Positions 1 through 5,515 of a DNA stretch of 5,543 nt are shown here, piece after piece. This DNA is from an uncultured Collinsella sp. (GTDB lineage: Bacteria; Actinomycetota; Coriobacteriia; Coriobacteriales; Coriobacteriaceae). Both the position numbers and the translations under genes were made by a program. Location: NCBI GenBank assembly GCA_900553705.1, contig USEK01000100.1:1-5543 (forward strand), given 5' to 3'. The notes beneath the pieces are model-generated. The model searched no databases. It worked only from the letters and a program-made list of their open reading frames with translations, and was not told where the DNA came from. Within the stretch, counting starts at the first letter, position 1. Each line of letters begins with the position of its first letter.

Positions 1-49
1 ACGAGCTTCCTCTACGTCTCGTGGGCTCGGAGATGTGTATAAGAGACAG
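1..49 (+). other. Illumina Nextera P7/i7 adapter remnant (sequencing artefact)
   Basis: These bases are not genomic. Positions 31-49 are the 19-base Tn5 mosaic end AGATGTGTATAAGAGACAG, and 16-30 read GTCTCGTGGGCTCGG, which together form the standard Nextera read-2 adapter. Positions 8-15 read TCCTCTAC, which I recall as the i7 index oligo N712. Positions 1-7 (ACGAGCT) match the end of the P7 primer (ACGAGAT) with one mismatch. The four parts lie in the order expected of a Nextera library molecule, so the contig end was not trimmed. Read in frame with the downstream gene, the adapter yields the false peptide MGSEMCIRDS, which is well known as database contamination. Genomic sequence starts at about position 50. 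Confidence 0.98.
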
Positions 50-50
50 C

Positions 51-653
51 CATGAAGGCGTGACGGAGCGCGAAATTGCCGACCAGATGCTCAGTCTGTA
101 TCGCAAGCACGGCTGCGAGGACTTTAGCTTTCCGCCAATCGTGAGCTTTGGCGCCAACGCCGGCGACCCGCACCACGAGCCCGACGACACGGTACTCAAG
201 CGTGGCGACGTGGTGCTGTTCGACATTGGCGGACGCCGCTGCAACTATTGCTCGGACATGACGCGCACGTTCTTTTGGGGCGAGCCGGACGAGGAGACCG
301 CGCGCATCTACGACATCGTGCGCCACGCCAACGAGGCCGCCGAGGCGCTCATCGCACCGGGCGTTCGCATGTGCGACCTGGACCGCGCCGCACGCGATGT
401 GATTGAAGACGCGGGCTACGGCGAATACTTTACGCATCGCCTGGGTCACTCGATCGGCCTGCAGGACCACGAGCCGGGCGACGTCTCGCTCGTCAACGAG
501 CAGGTCGTAGAGCCGGGCATGACGTTCTCCATCGAACCGGGCATCTACCTCCCCGGCCGCACCGGAGTCCGCATCGAGGACTTGGCCCTGGTCACCGAGT
601 CCGGCGTCGAGATTCTCAACGCCTACCCCCACGATCCGATCCGCCTAGACTAG
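51..653 (+). CDS. M24 family metallopeptidase (Xaa-Pro aminopeptidase/dipeptidase type), 5' partial
   Basis: This is the C-terminal 200 residues of a cytosolic 'pita-bread' metallopeptidase that removes residues next to proline from peptides, contributing to peptide turnover. Numbered from the first genomic codon (H1, 51-53), all five M24 metal ligands are visible: D58 in VVLFDIGG, D69 in SDMTRTF, H133 in GHSIGL, E162 in SIEPGIY and E176 in RIEDLALV. The conserved His of the substrate pocket is probably in DPHHEP (39-44). Family members usually have about 350-375 residues, so roughly 150-170 are missing, including the creatinase-like N-terminal domain. They are lost to the contig end and not to mutation. 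The apparent ATG at 21 lies inside the Nextera adapter and is not a start. The stop is TAG at 651-653. The exact specificity (PepP, PepQ or YpdF-like) cannot be decided from this half. The gene converges on folC. Confidence 0.93.
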   Translation, partial: HEGVTEREIADQMLSLYRKHGCEDFSFPPIVSFGANAGDPHHEPDDTVLKRGDVVLFDIGGRRCNYCSDMTRTFFWGEPDEETARIYDIVRHANEAAEALIAPGVRMCDLDRAARDVIEDAGYGEYFTHRLGHSIGLQDHEPGDVSLVNEQVVEPGMTFSIEPGIYLPGRTGVRIEDLALVTESGVEILNAYPHDPIRLD

Positions 654-656
654 GCA

Positions 657-687
657 ATGCGGCAAAGGGGCAGCCCCTTTGCCGCAT
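657..687 (+). other. Perfect 14-bp hairpin just after the M24 stop codon
   Basis: The left arm at 657-670 (ATGCGGCAAAGGGG) and the right arm at 674-687 are perfect reverse complements, separated by only 3 bases (CAG). The left arm starts 4 bases after the stop codon. No T-run follows, so this is not a standard intrinsic terminator. A classical one lies 45 bases further on. The likely role is protection of the mRNA 3' end or a barrier to convergent transcription, but this is inference. The ATG in the left arm opens a 92-codon frame that I do not consider real. Confidence 0.8.
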
Positions 688-731
688 CCTGCCAACGCTT
701 CGCCACGAAAGCGGGCTATCTGCTACGTTTA

Positions 732-763
732 ACCCGCATGGGTCGACCATGCGGGTCTTTTTT
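732..763 (+). terminator. Rho-independent terminator of the M24 peptidase gene
   Basis: A perfect 9-bp stem (ACCCGCATG at 732-740 with CATGCGGGT at 748-756) closes a 7-base loop and is followed by C and six T's (758-763). This is the textbook intrinsic terminator layout for plus-strand transcription. It lies about 80 bases after the M24 stop codon, with no other plus-strand gene before it. Confidence 0.9.
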
Positions 764-924
764 AAAAAATGGCAACCCCTTTACCTGCGGTTTTGATTTC
801 ACAATTCTCGGTATGGTCAAGGGTTACCGGCCAAACGTAGTAGATGGGCCCATTTCGTGGCGAGCGAGTCAACTCGGGGGCACAGGACGGCCAAAAAAGC
901 CCCGTCCCAAATTGACTGCTTTTG
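764..924. other. Non-coding convergent intergenic stretch, no gene recognised
   Basis: No convincing coding sequence lies here on either strand. The only open frame (from 657) begins inside a hairpin, has no ribosome binding site, runs through the terminator and gives a low-complexity-like peptide resembling no family I know. A small hairpin is visible: GGACGG at 885-890 pairs with CCGTCC at 902-907 around a loop with six A's. Read on the minus strand, the section GGGACGGGGCTTTTTT (908-893) resembles the 3' half of an intrinsic terminator, but its left arm is missing at the expected place. It may be a degraded terminator for folC, or part of a dispersed intergenic repeat. Confidence 0.5.
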
Positions 925-991
925 AGTTGCGGTGATATACGGACTGTTTGAGGCTTCTGGCTTGTAAAACAGTCCGTATTTCACCGCAACT
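925..991. repeat. 25-bp inverted repeat between convergent M24 and folC genes
   Basis: The left arm at 925-949 starts AGTTGCGGTGA and ends GGACTGTTT. The right arm at 967-991 is its reverse complement, with one mismatch (T936 opposite T980), and the spacer is 17 bases (950-966). As RNA from either strand it would form a very stable long hairpin. It ends 14 bases beyond the folC stop codon. Neither side carries a T-run, so it is not a canonical intrinsic terminator. It could still end or stabilise the folC transcript, or be a copy of a dispersed palindromic or MITE-like repeat. I see no clear target-site duplication. Confidence 0.85.
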
Positions 992-1005
992 GATGAGGGG
1001 ATGGG

Positions 1006-2349
1006 TTAGCGCAGCAGGCCGGCTACTTCGCCGGCTAGGGTGATGGTGCCGGCTGCTACGAAGGGCTCGCCCGCGGCCTTGAAAGCTGCAAGGGCCCCGG
1101 AAACGCTGGGGTATACGCCCGCGAGCTTATCGGCATCAACGAGGGCGGCGAGCTCCTCTGCCGGCAGGGCGCGATCGGAATCGGTCTGGGTCACGACCAC
1201 GCGCGGGAAAGCCGGGATCAGCACGTCAACAATGCCCGCCACGTCCTTGTCGGCCAGCGCGGCACATAGCAGCGTGGGGCGATTCTCTACGCACGGATCG
1301 ATCTCGTCCAGCGCGCTCACAAAGTTCTCGCAGCTCTGAGGGTTATGGCAGGCATCAATCAACTTGAGCGGATTAATTCCCAGCACATCAAAGCGACCCG
1401 GCGTGGGGCAGCCCATAAGTGAAGCATCGAGCGCATCGTGGTCGAGCTCGCGACCCAGATACCCCTCGCAAAGCATAATCGCGCACGCGGCATTCTGCGG
1501 CTGATAGGCCGGCTTGACCATGCTCGACGTATAGATCGCACGCGGCGTGGTGCAGCTAAACTCAACCGTGTCGCCCACATGCTCCGGCACCTTAGTCGTG
1601 GCGTGGCTCACCACGAGTGGCACGACGCCGCACTTGCGGCAACGGGCATCCATCACACGCTGAACGCTCGCCTCATGCGTGCCCTCGCCCAAAACAACAA
1701 GGCGCCCAGGCTTAATAACCGCAGCCTTCTCCCCCGCAATGGCCTCGAGCGTATCGCCCAAAATGCGTGTGTGGTCGAGCCCAATACCCGTAATGGCAAC
1801 GGCGACGGGATCGGTCGCACTCGTGGCGTCCCAGCGCCCGCCCATACCAACCTCGAGCACAGCCACGTCCACGCAAGCCTCGGCAAACACAACAAGTGCG
1901 GCGGCCGTCAGCAGGTCAAACGGCGTGATGGTATAGGCGCGCTCCCCCGCCGCCACACGGTGCGCATTCACGCGACGTCCCGCCTCAACAGCGGCAGAAA
2001 CGCCACGGGCAAACGCCTCATCGATCACGACGCGTCCATCGACTTCCATGCGCTCAGGATAGCGCACCAGCTGCGGCGACGTATACAGCGCGGTCTTGAG
2101 CCCCTCGCCGCGAAGGATAGCAGCCGAAAAACGCGTGGTCGAAGTCTTGCCATTGGTACCGGCAACCTGAATGCAATCGAAATACTCATCCGGACGCCCC
2201 AGCTCATCGAGCATATCGACAACCGTCTCGAGCAAAGGACCAGCATCCCCAGAAATCCGCCCCGTATCAGCAGCAAGCCCCACAGCCTCATCAAACGAAA
2301 GCAGCTCAAACGAGAAAGGAACGACATACGACCCAGAACGCTTAGCCAT
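1006..2349 (-). CDS. folC: Bifunctional folylpolyglutamate synthase/dihydrofolate synthase (FolC)
   Basis: FolC is a cytosolic Mur-ligase-type ATP-dependent enzyme. It adds L-glutamate to dihydropteroate and/or to tetrahydrofolates, completing folate synthesis and retaining folates in the cell. The protein has 447 residues, close to the usual 420-450. Visible motifs are: P-loop VAGTNGKTST (62-71); TSPQLVRYPER (90-100), corresponding to the family's SPHL segment; EVGMGGRWDAT (166-176); LDHTRILGDTLEAIAGEKAAVIKPG (191-215), with K208 in the place of the Mur-ligase carbamylated lysine; PTPGRF (315-320); and DACHNP (332-337), corresponding to the usual DGAHNP at the start of the glutamate-ligase domain. 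I chose the ATG at 2349 over the in-frame ATG at 2370, because only 2349 has a good ribosome binding site and the longer start abuts a terminator-like hairpin. It is co-directional with valS upstream. Whether both synthase activities are present cannot be read from the sequence. Confidence 0.95.
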   Translation of the reverse strand: MAKRSGSYVVPFSFELLSFDEAVGLAADTGRISGDAGPLLETVVDMLDELGRPDEYFDCIQVAGTNGKTSTTRFSAAILRGEGLKTALYTSPQLVRYPERMEVDGRVVIDEAFARGVSAAVEAGRRVNAHRVAAGERAYTITPFDLLTAAALVVFAEACVDVAVLEVGMGGRWDATSATDPVAVAITGIGLDHTRILGDTLEAIAGEKAAVIKPGRLVVLGEGTHEASVQRVMDARCRKCGVVPLVVSHATTKVPEHVGDTVEFSCTTPRAIYTSSMVKPAYQPQNAACAIMLCEGYLGRELDHDALDASLMGCPTPGRFDVLGINPLKLIDACHNPQSCENFVSALDEIDPCVENRPTLLCAALADKDVAGIVDVLIPAFPRVVVTQTDSDRALPAEELAALVDADKLAGVYPSVSGALAAFKAAGEPFVAAGTITLAGEVAGLLR

Positions 2350-2358
2350 AACCCAAAG

Positions 2359-2364
2359 TCCCCT
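2359..2364 (-). promoter_or_regulatory. Ribosome binding site that fixes the folC start
   Basis: On the minus strand AGGGGA (2364-2359) stands 9 bases before the ATG at 2349-2347. The alternative ATG at 2370 is preceded by ...GGGCCTCTTTTT, the 3' arm and T-run of a hairpin, with no Shine-Dalgarno sequence. This supports the shorter 447-residue protein. Confidence 0.75.
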
Positions 2365-2370
2365 CAACAT

Positions 2371-2402
2371 AAAAAGAGGCCCGTAAGCAACAACGAGCCC
2401 CT
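2371..2402 (-). terminator. Intrinsic terminator or attenuator directly upstream of folC
   Basis: On the minus strand AGGGGCTCGT (2402-2393) pairs with ACGGGCCTCT (2384-2375) through ten positions, two of them G-U, around an 8-base loop. Five T's end at 2371. The T-run ends only 6 bases before the folC ribosome binding site (2364). Anything transcribed from valS or from a promoter in the spacer must pass through it to reach folC. It is therefore either the valS terminator with partial read-through, or a folC leader attenuator. No known riboswitch aptamer (THF type was considered) is recognisable upstream. Confidence 0.65.
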
Positions 2403-2492
2403 CCCATTCAAAATATTAGCCAAACACCGCTTTGCAGCAGAGTCAAGGCCGCAACCAAGTGGCCCTAACTAACAAGTTGCAAACAACCACGT

Positions 2493-2613
2493 AACCGCTA
2501 TGGGAGCGGTTTGGGGCTTTGCTCGATACAAGTTCCGCACGAGCCGAAGGCCACTTAATGTGGCCTTTGTGCGAGCAGGACTGTCCGCAGTAGCGAGCAA
2601 TGCCCCAAACCGC
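2493..2613. repeat. Multi-arm inverted-repeat element in the valS-folC spacer
   Basis: The outer arms at 2506-2525 and 2594-2613 are 20-base reverse complements with one mismatch (T2518 opposite T2601). Nested inside is a perfect 8-bp stem, AAGGCCAC (2547-2554) with GTGGCCTT (2560-2567), loop TTAAT. It is extended by CGCAC (2536-2540) with GTGCG (2569-2573) across an internal loop. At one edge AACCGCT (2493-2499) can pair with AGCGGTT (2505-2511), overlapping the outer arm, so the two structures exclude each other. It begins 15 bases after the valS stop codon, lacks a T-run and encodes no protein. It may be a dispersed palindromic repeat, or a structured 3'UTR or regulator between the two genes. 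Confidence 0.75.
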
Positions 2614-2628
2614 GTCCCCCAGTACCGC

Positions 2629-5325
2629 TTACGAGAAGTCAGCAACCTGAGCAGTCAGCGCCGCCAGGATCTCCTTGAGCTCAGCTGTACGGTCCCTCTT
2701 CTTCTGGACCACCGCGGGCGCGGCCTTGGCCACAAAGCCCTCGTTGGCAAGGGTCTTCTCGCAGCCGGCGAGCTCCTTCTGAGCCGCGGCGATCTCCTTC
2801 TCCAGGCGCGCCTTCTCGGCCGAAAGATCAACCTTGCCCTCGAGCACCACAAAGGCCTCGACGCCGCTGTCGACCACGGCGATGCTCGCGGCCGGCTTCT
2901 CGACATCGGTACCCATGACCAGCGAAGCGGTGCTCGCCAGCGGCTCAATGGTCGAACGCAGGCTCTCGAGCTTCTCGATGTCCTCGGCACCGGCGCGCAC
3001 GACCACGTCGAGCTCGGCCTTGGGGCTCAAACGATAACGCGAACGCGTGGCGCGGGCGGCGGAAACGACGGCGCGGCACAGCTCAAACGCGCGCTCGGCG
3101 TCCTCGTCAACATACTTGGCGTAGTCGGCGGGCTCGGGCCACTTGGCGATCATGAGCGCCTCGGCGCGATCCACGTTGCCCTCGGCGTCCAGGTCGAGCA
3201 CGCTCGCCGGCATGTTGTCCCAGATCTCCTCGGTGACGAACGGCATGAGCGGGTGCATCAGGCGAATAGAGGTGTCGAGCACAAAGATCAGGTTGCGCTG
3301 CGCCTGCAGACGGCCCTCGCCCTTCAGACGGGCCTTGGTAACCTCGACGTACCAGTCGCAGACCTCGTTCCAGAAGAACTGCTGCACGCCGCGGGCCATA
3401 TCGCCAAAGGTGTAGTTCTCAATACCCTCGGTGACCATCTGGACGGCCTTGGCCAGGCGGCTGAACATCCAAGCGTCGGCCGGCGTCTCAACGACGGGCT
3501 CGCCGGGCGTGTAGCCCTCCATGTTCATGAGCAGGAAGCGGCTGGCGTTCCAGATCTTGGTCACAAACGACTTAGCCTGGTCGGTACGCGGGCTGTCGAT
3601 AAGCTTCTTAGTCTTCTTATCGATGTTCGCATCGAACTTAACATCCTGGTTGTTGGTGCACAGCGTGAGCAGGTTGTAACGCATGGCATCGGCGCCGTAC
3701 ATACCGATGAGGTCCATGGGGTCAACGCCGTTGCCCTTGGACTTGGACATGCGGCTGCCGTCCTTGGCCAGGATCGTCGGGTAGATGACGACGTCCTTAA
3801 ACGGCACCTCGTCCAAGAAGTACAGCGAGCTCATGACCATGCGTGCGACCCACAGCGCGATGATGTCGCGTGCGGTGACGAGCGCCGTCGTGGGATGATG
3901 GCCCTCGAGCAGCTCCGGCTTTTGCGGCCAGCCCTGCGTGGCGAAGGTCCACAGCTGCGAGCTAAACCAGGTGTCCAGCACGTTCTCGTCCTGATGCACG
4001 TGATGACCGCCGCACTTGGGGCACACATCGGTGTCCTCGGTAAGGGCGTCCTCCCAGCCGCAGTCCTCGCAGTAGAACACGGGAATGCGGTGGCCCCACC
4101 ACAGCTGGCGGCTGATACACCAGTCCTTGAGATTCTCCATCCAAGTGGTGTAGGTCTGCGTCCAGCGCGCGGGGTGGAAGGTGACCTTACCGGAGTTGAC
4201 GGCGTCGAGCGCCGGCCCCTTGAGCTTGTCGACGGCGACGAACCACTGCTCGGACAGCCACGGCTCAAGCGCGGCGTCGCAGCGGTAGCAGTGCATGACA
4301 GAGTGGTCGTGCTCCTCGACGTGGTCGAGAAGGCCGTGCTCGTCGAACCACTTGATGACCGCCTCGCGGCACTCCTCGCGGGTCATGCCGGTGAACTCGC
4401 CGTAGCCTTCGACGACCACCGCGTGCTCGTCGAAGATGTTGATCTGCGGCAGGTCGTGAGCCTGACCCATGGCGTAGTCGTTGGGGTCGTGGGCCGGAGT
4501 AACCTTAACGAAGCCGGAACCGAAGTTGGCGTCGACATGCCAATCCTCAAAGATGGGGATCTCACGGTCGACGATGGGAAGCTTGACGGTCTTGCCCACG
4601 AAGGCGGCCTTCTCAGGGTCCTTCGGGGAAACGGCGACGCCCGTGTCGCCAAGCATGGTCTCGGGGCGCGTGGTGGCGACGACGATGTAGTCCTGGCCGT
4701 TGACCGGCTCGGTCAGCGGGTAGCGCAGGTGCCACAGGTGGCCCTTCTCGTCCTTGTACTCGGCCTCGTCGTCCGAGATGGCGGTGGTGCAGTTGGGGCA
4801 CCAATTGACGATGCGCTTGCCACGGTAGATCAGGCCGTCGTGGTACCAATCGCAGAAGACCTTGCGCACGGCCTGTGCATAGTCCTCGTCCATGGTGAAG
4901 CGCTCGTTGTCGAAGTCGACGGAGCAGCCCATGCGCTTGATCTGCTCGACGATGATGCCGCCGTACTCATGGGTCCAGTCCCAGCAGGCGTCGACAAACT
5001 TGTCGCGACCGATCTCCAGGCGGCTGATGCCCTCGCTCTTGAGCTTCTTGTCGACCTTGGTCTGCGTGGCGATACCGGCGTGGTCGGTACCCAGCACCCA
5101 ACGCGTGGACTTGCCGCGCATGCGGGCCATACGGATGATGGCGTCCTGGATGGAGTCGTCGGTGGCGTGGCCCATGTGGAGCTTGCCGGTCACGTTGGGA
5201 GGCGGAATGGTGACGGTGCAGTCGCCCACGCCCTCACGGCGCTTGTAGTAGCCGCCGTCGAGCCACTTCTGCAGGATCGCCGGCTCGTTGGTCGACGGAT
5301 CGTAATTCTTGGGCATCTCTTCCAT
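2629..5325 (-). CDS. valS: Valyl-tRNA synthetase (ValRS)
   Basis: ValRS is a cytosolic class I aminoacyl-tRNA synthetase that charges tRNA-Val with valine, using ATP, and edits mis-charged threonine. The 898 residues match the family (about 880-950). In order: PPPNVTGKLHMGHA (41-54), with the HIGH signature as HMGH (50-53); GTDHAGIATQ (79-88); the CP1 editing domain (about 170-390), with ATTRPETMLGDTG (217-229) and HDPNDYAMGQ (279-288); CYRC (346-349) and WCPNC (175-179); a four-cysteine zinc-ribbon-like module CEDC...CPKC (419-422, 435-438); DTWFSSQLW (451-459); the second ATP signature as RMSKS (525-529); the anticodon-binding helical domain from about 582; and a C-terminal charged coiled-coil (about 828-898) typical of the ValRS tRNA-binding arm. 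The ATG at 5325 has AGGGAG 6 bases upstream and is preferred over the ATG three codons on. The gene is intact, with folC downstream. Confidence 0.98.
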   Translation of the reverse strand: MEEMPKNYDPSTNEPAILQKWLDGGYYKRREGVGDCTVTIPPPNVTGKLHMGHATDDSIQDAIIRMARMRGKSTRWVLGTDHAGIATQTKVDKKLKSEGISRLEIGRDKFVDACWDWTHEYGGIIVEQIKRMGCSVDFDNERFTMDEDYAQAVRKVFCDWYHDGLIYRGKRIVNWCPNCTTAISDDEAEYKDEKGHLWHLRYPLTEPVNGQDYIVVATTRPETMLGDTGVAVSPKDPEKAAFVGKTVKLPIVDREIPIFEDWHVDANFGSGFVKVTPAHDPNDYAMGQAHDLPQINIFDEHAVVVEGYGEFTGMTREECREAVIKWFDEHGLLDHVEEHDHSVMHCYRCDAALEPWLSEQWFVAVDKLKGPALDAVNSGKVTFHPARWTQTYTTWMENLKDWCISRQLWWGHRIPVFYCEDCGWEDALTEDTDVCPKCGGHHVHQDENVLDTWFSSQLWTFATQGWPQKPELLEGHHPTTALVTARDIIALWVARMVMSSLYFLDEVPFKDVVIYPTILAKDGSRMSKSKGNGVDPMDLIGMYGADAMRYNLLTLCTNNQDVKFDANIDKKTKKLIDSPRTDQAKSFVTKIWNASRFLLMNMEGYTPGEPVVETPADAWMFSRLAKAVQMVTEGIENYTFGDMARGVQQFFWNEVCDWYVEVTKARLKGEGRLQAQRNLIFVLDTSIRLMHPLMPFVTEEIWDNMPASVLDLDAEGNVDRAEALMIAKWPEPADYAKYVDEDAERAFELCRAVVSAARATRSRYRLSPKAELDVVVRAGAEDIEKLESLRSTIEPLASTASLVMGTDVEKPAASIAVVDSGVEAFVVLEGKVDLSAEKARLEKEIAAAQKELAGCEKTLANEGFVAKAAPAVVQKKRDRTAELKEILAALTAQVADFS

Positions 5326-5331
5326 ATATCT

Positions 5332-5337
5332 CTCCCT
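5332..5337 (-). promoter_or_regulatory. valS ribosome binding site
   Basis: On the minus strand AGGGAG (5337-5332) lies 6 bases before the ATG at 5325-5323. It fits the first of two nearby in-frame ATGs. The GGGAG core could also pair with CTCCC in the upstream leader hairpin arm (5351-5347), so access to it may depend on leader folding. Confidence 0.75.
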
Positions 5338-5345
5338 GTCCCGCC

Positions 5346-5385
5346 GGGGAGGAATGTAGGCCCGCCAGGGTCTGCATTCCTCCCC
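5346..5385 (-). promoter_or_regulatory. Strong leader hairpin directly upstream of valS
   Basis: GGGGAGGAATG (5346-5356) and CATTCCTCCCC (5375-5385) are perfect 11-base reverse complements. The stem continues inward through a T-G pair and six more pairs (5358-5363 with 5368-5373, one G-T), closing on a 4-base loop. It lies 8 bases from the valS ribosome binding site. No T-run follows, so it is not an intrinsic terminator. The conserved T-box element (UGGNACCGCG type) expected for many synthetase leaders in Bacillota is absent. It could be an mRNA stabiliser, a protein-binding site, or part of a translation switch. Confidence 0.7.
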
Positions 5386-5406
5386 TTAGGTATCGATTAC
5401 TTCAGT

Positions 5407-5435
5407 CTGATATGACTTCGCTGAGGCTTAAACAA
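5407..5435 (-). promoter_or_regulatory. Possible valS promoter (weak match)
   Basis: On the minus strand TTGTTT (5435-5430) and TATCAG (5412-5407) are separated by 17 bases, the standard sigma-70 spacing. The matches are only 3/6 and 4/6, so this is a suggestion. A promoter is expected about here, because a terminator lies just upstream and valS about 80 bases downstream. Confidence 0.25.
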
Positions 5436-5479
5436 ACACACAGAATAACACAGGTAGTTGGGTGTTTTGCGTATATATA

Positions 5480-5515
5480 AAATAGCCTCCGACCGCGGGT
5501 GGTCGGAGGCTATTT
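5480..5515 (-). terminator. Intrinsic terminator upstream of valS
   Basis: AAATAGCCTCCGACC (5480-5494) and GGTCGGAGGCTATTT (5501-5515) form a perfect 15-bp stem around a 6-base loop. On the minus strand the stem's 3' arm ends in TTT and runs on into TATATATA, a moderate U-rich tail. On the plus strand the tail is poorer. It most likely ends a minus-strand gene beyond the window and separates it from valS. A TAA at 5539-5537 could be that gene's stop, but too little is visible to tell. Confidence 0.75.

Noticed and set aside
12..632. A minus-strand frame opposite the M24 gene ending in SYTHLRAHET
   Set aside because: Its C-terminus is the reverse translation of the Nextera adapter, and the rest is antisense to an M24 peptidase with all metal ligands.
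657..935. A 92-codon plus-strand frame after the M24 gene
   Set aside because: The ATG lies in a perfect hairpin arm, there is no ribosome binding site, the frame crosses an intrinsic terminator, and the product resembles nothing known.
2413..2446. Promoter for folC in the spacer (TTGACT at 2446-2441, TAATAT at 2418-2413, minus strand)
   Set aside because: The hexamers look reasonable singly, but the 22-base spacing is too long for a standard sigma-70 promoter. If real, its transcript would begin at the terminator hairpin.
1438..2472. A 344-codon plus-strand frame opposite folC
   Set aside because: It is an antisense shadow of folC, with Arg/His/Asn-rich low-information composition and no recognisable domain. 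It also runs past folC into the terminator hairpin.
2403..2628. THF riboswitch upstream of folC
   Set aside because: A folate-sensing leader would make sense here, but the conserved THF-aptamer segments as I recall them are not visible in the spacer.
2500..5415. A 971-codon open frame on the plus strand opposite the whole of valS
   Set aside because: It mirrors valS in a GC-rich genome where antisense frames seldom meet stops. The peptide is rich in V, L, G, D and H without domains, and it starts inside the hairpin element. The minus-strand ValRS has all family motifs.
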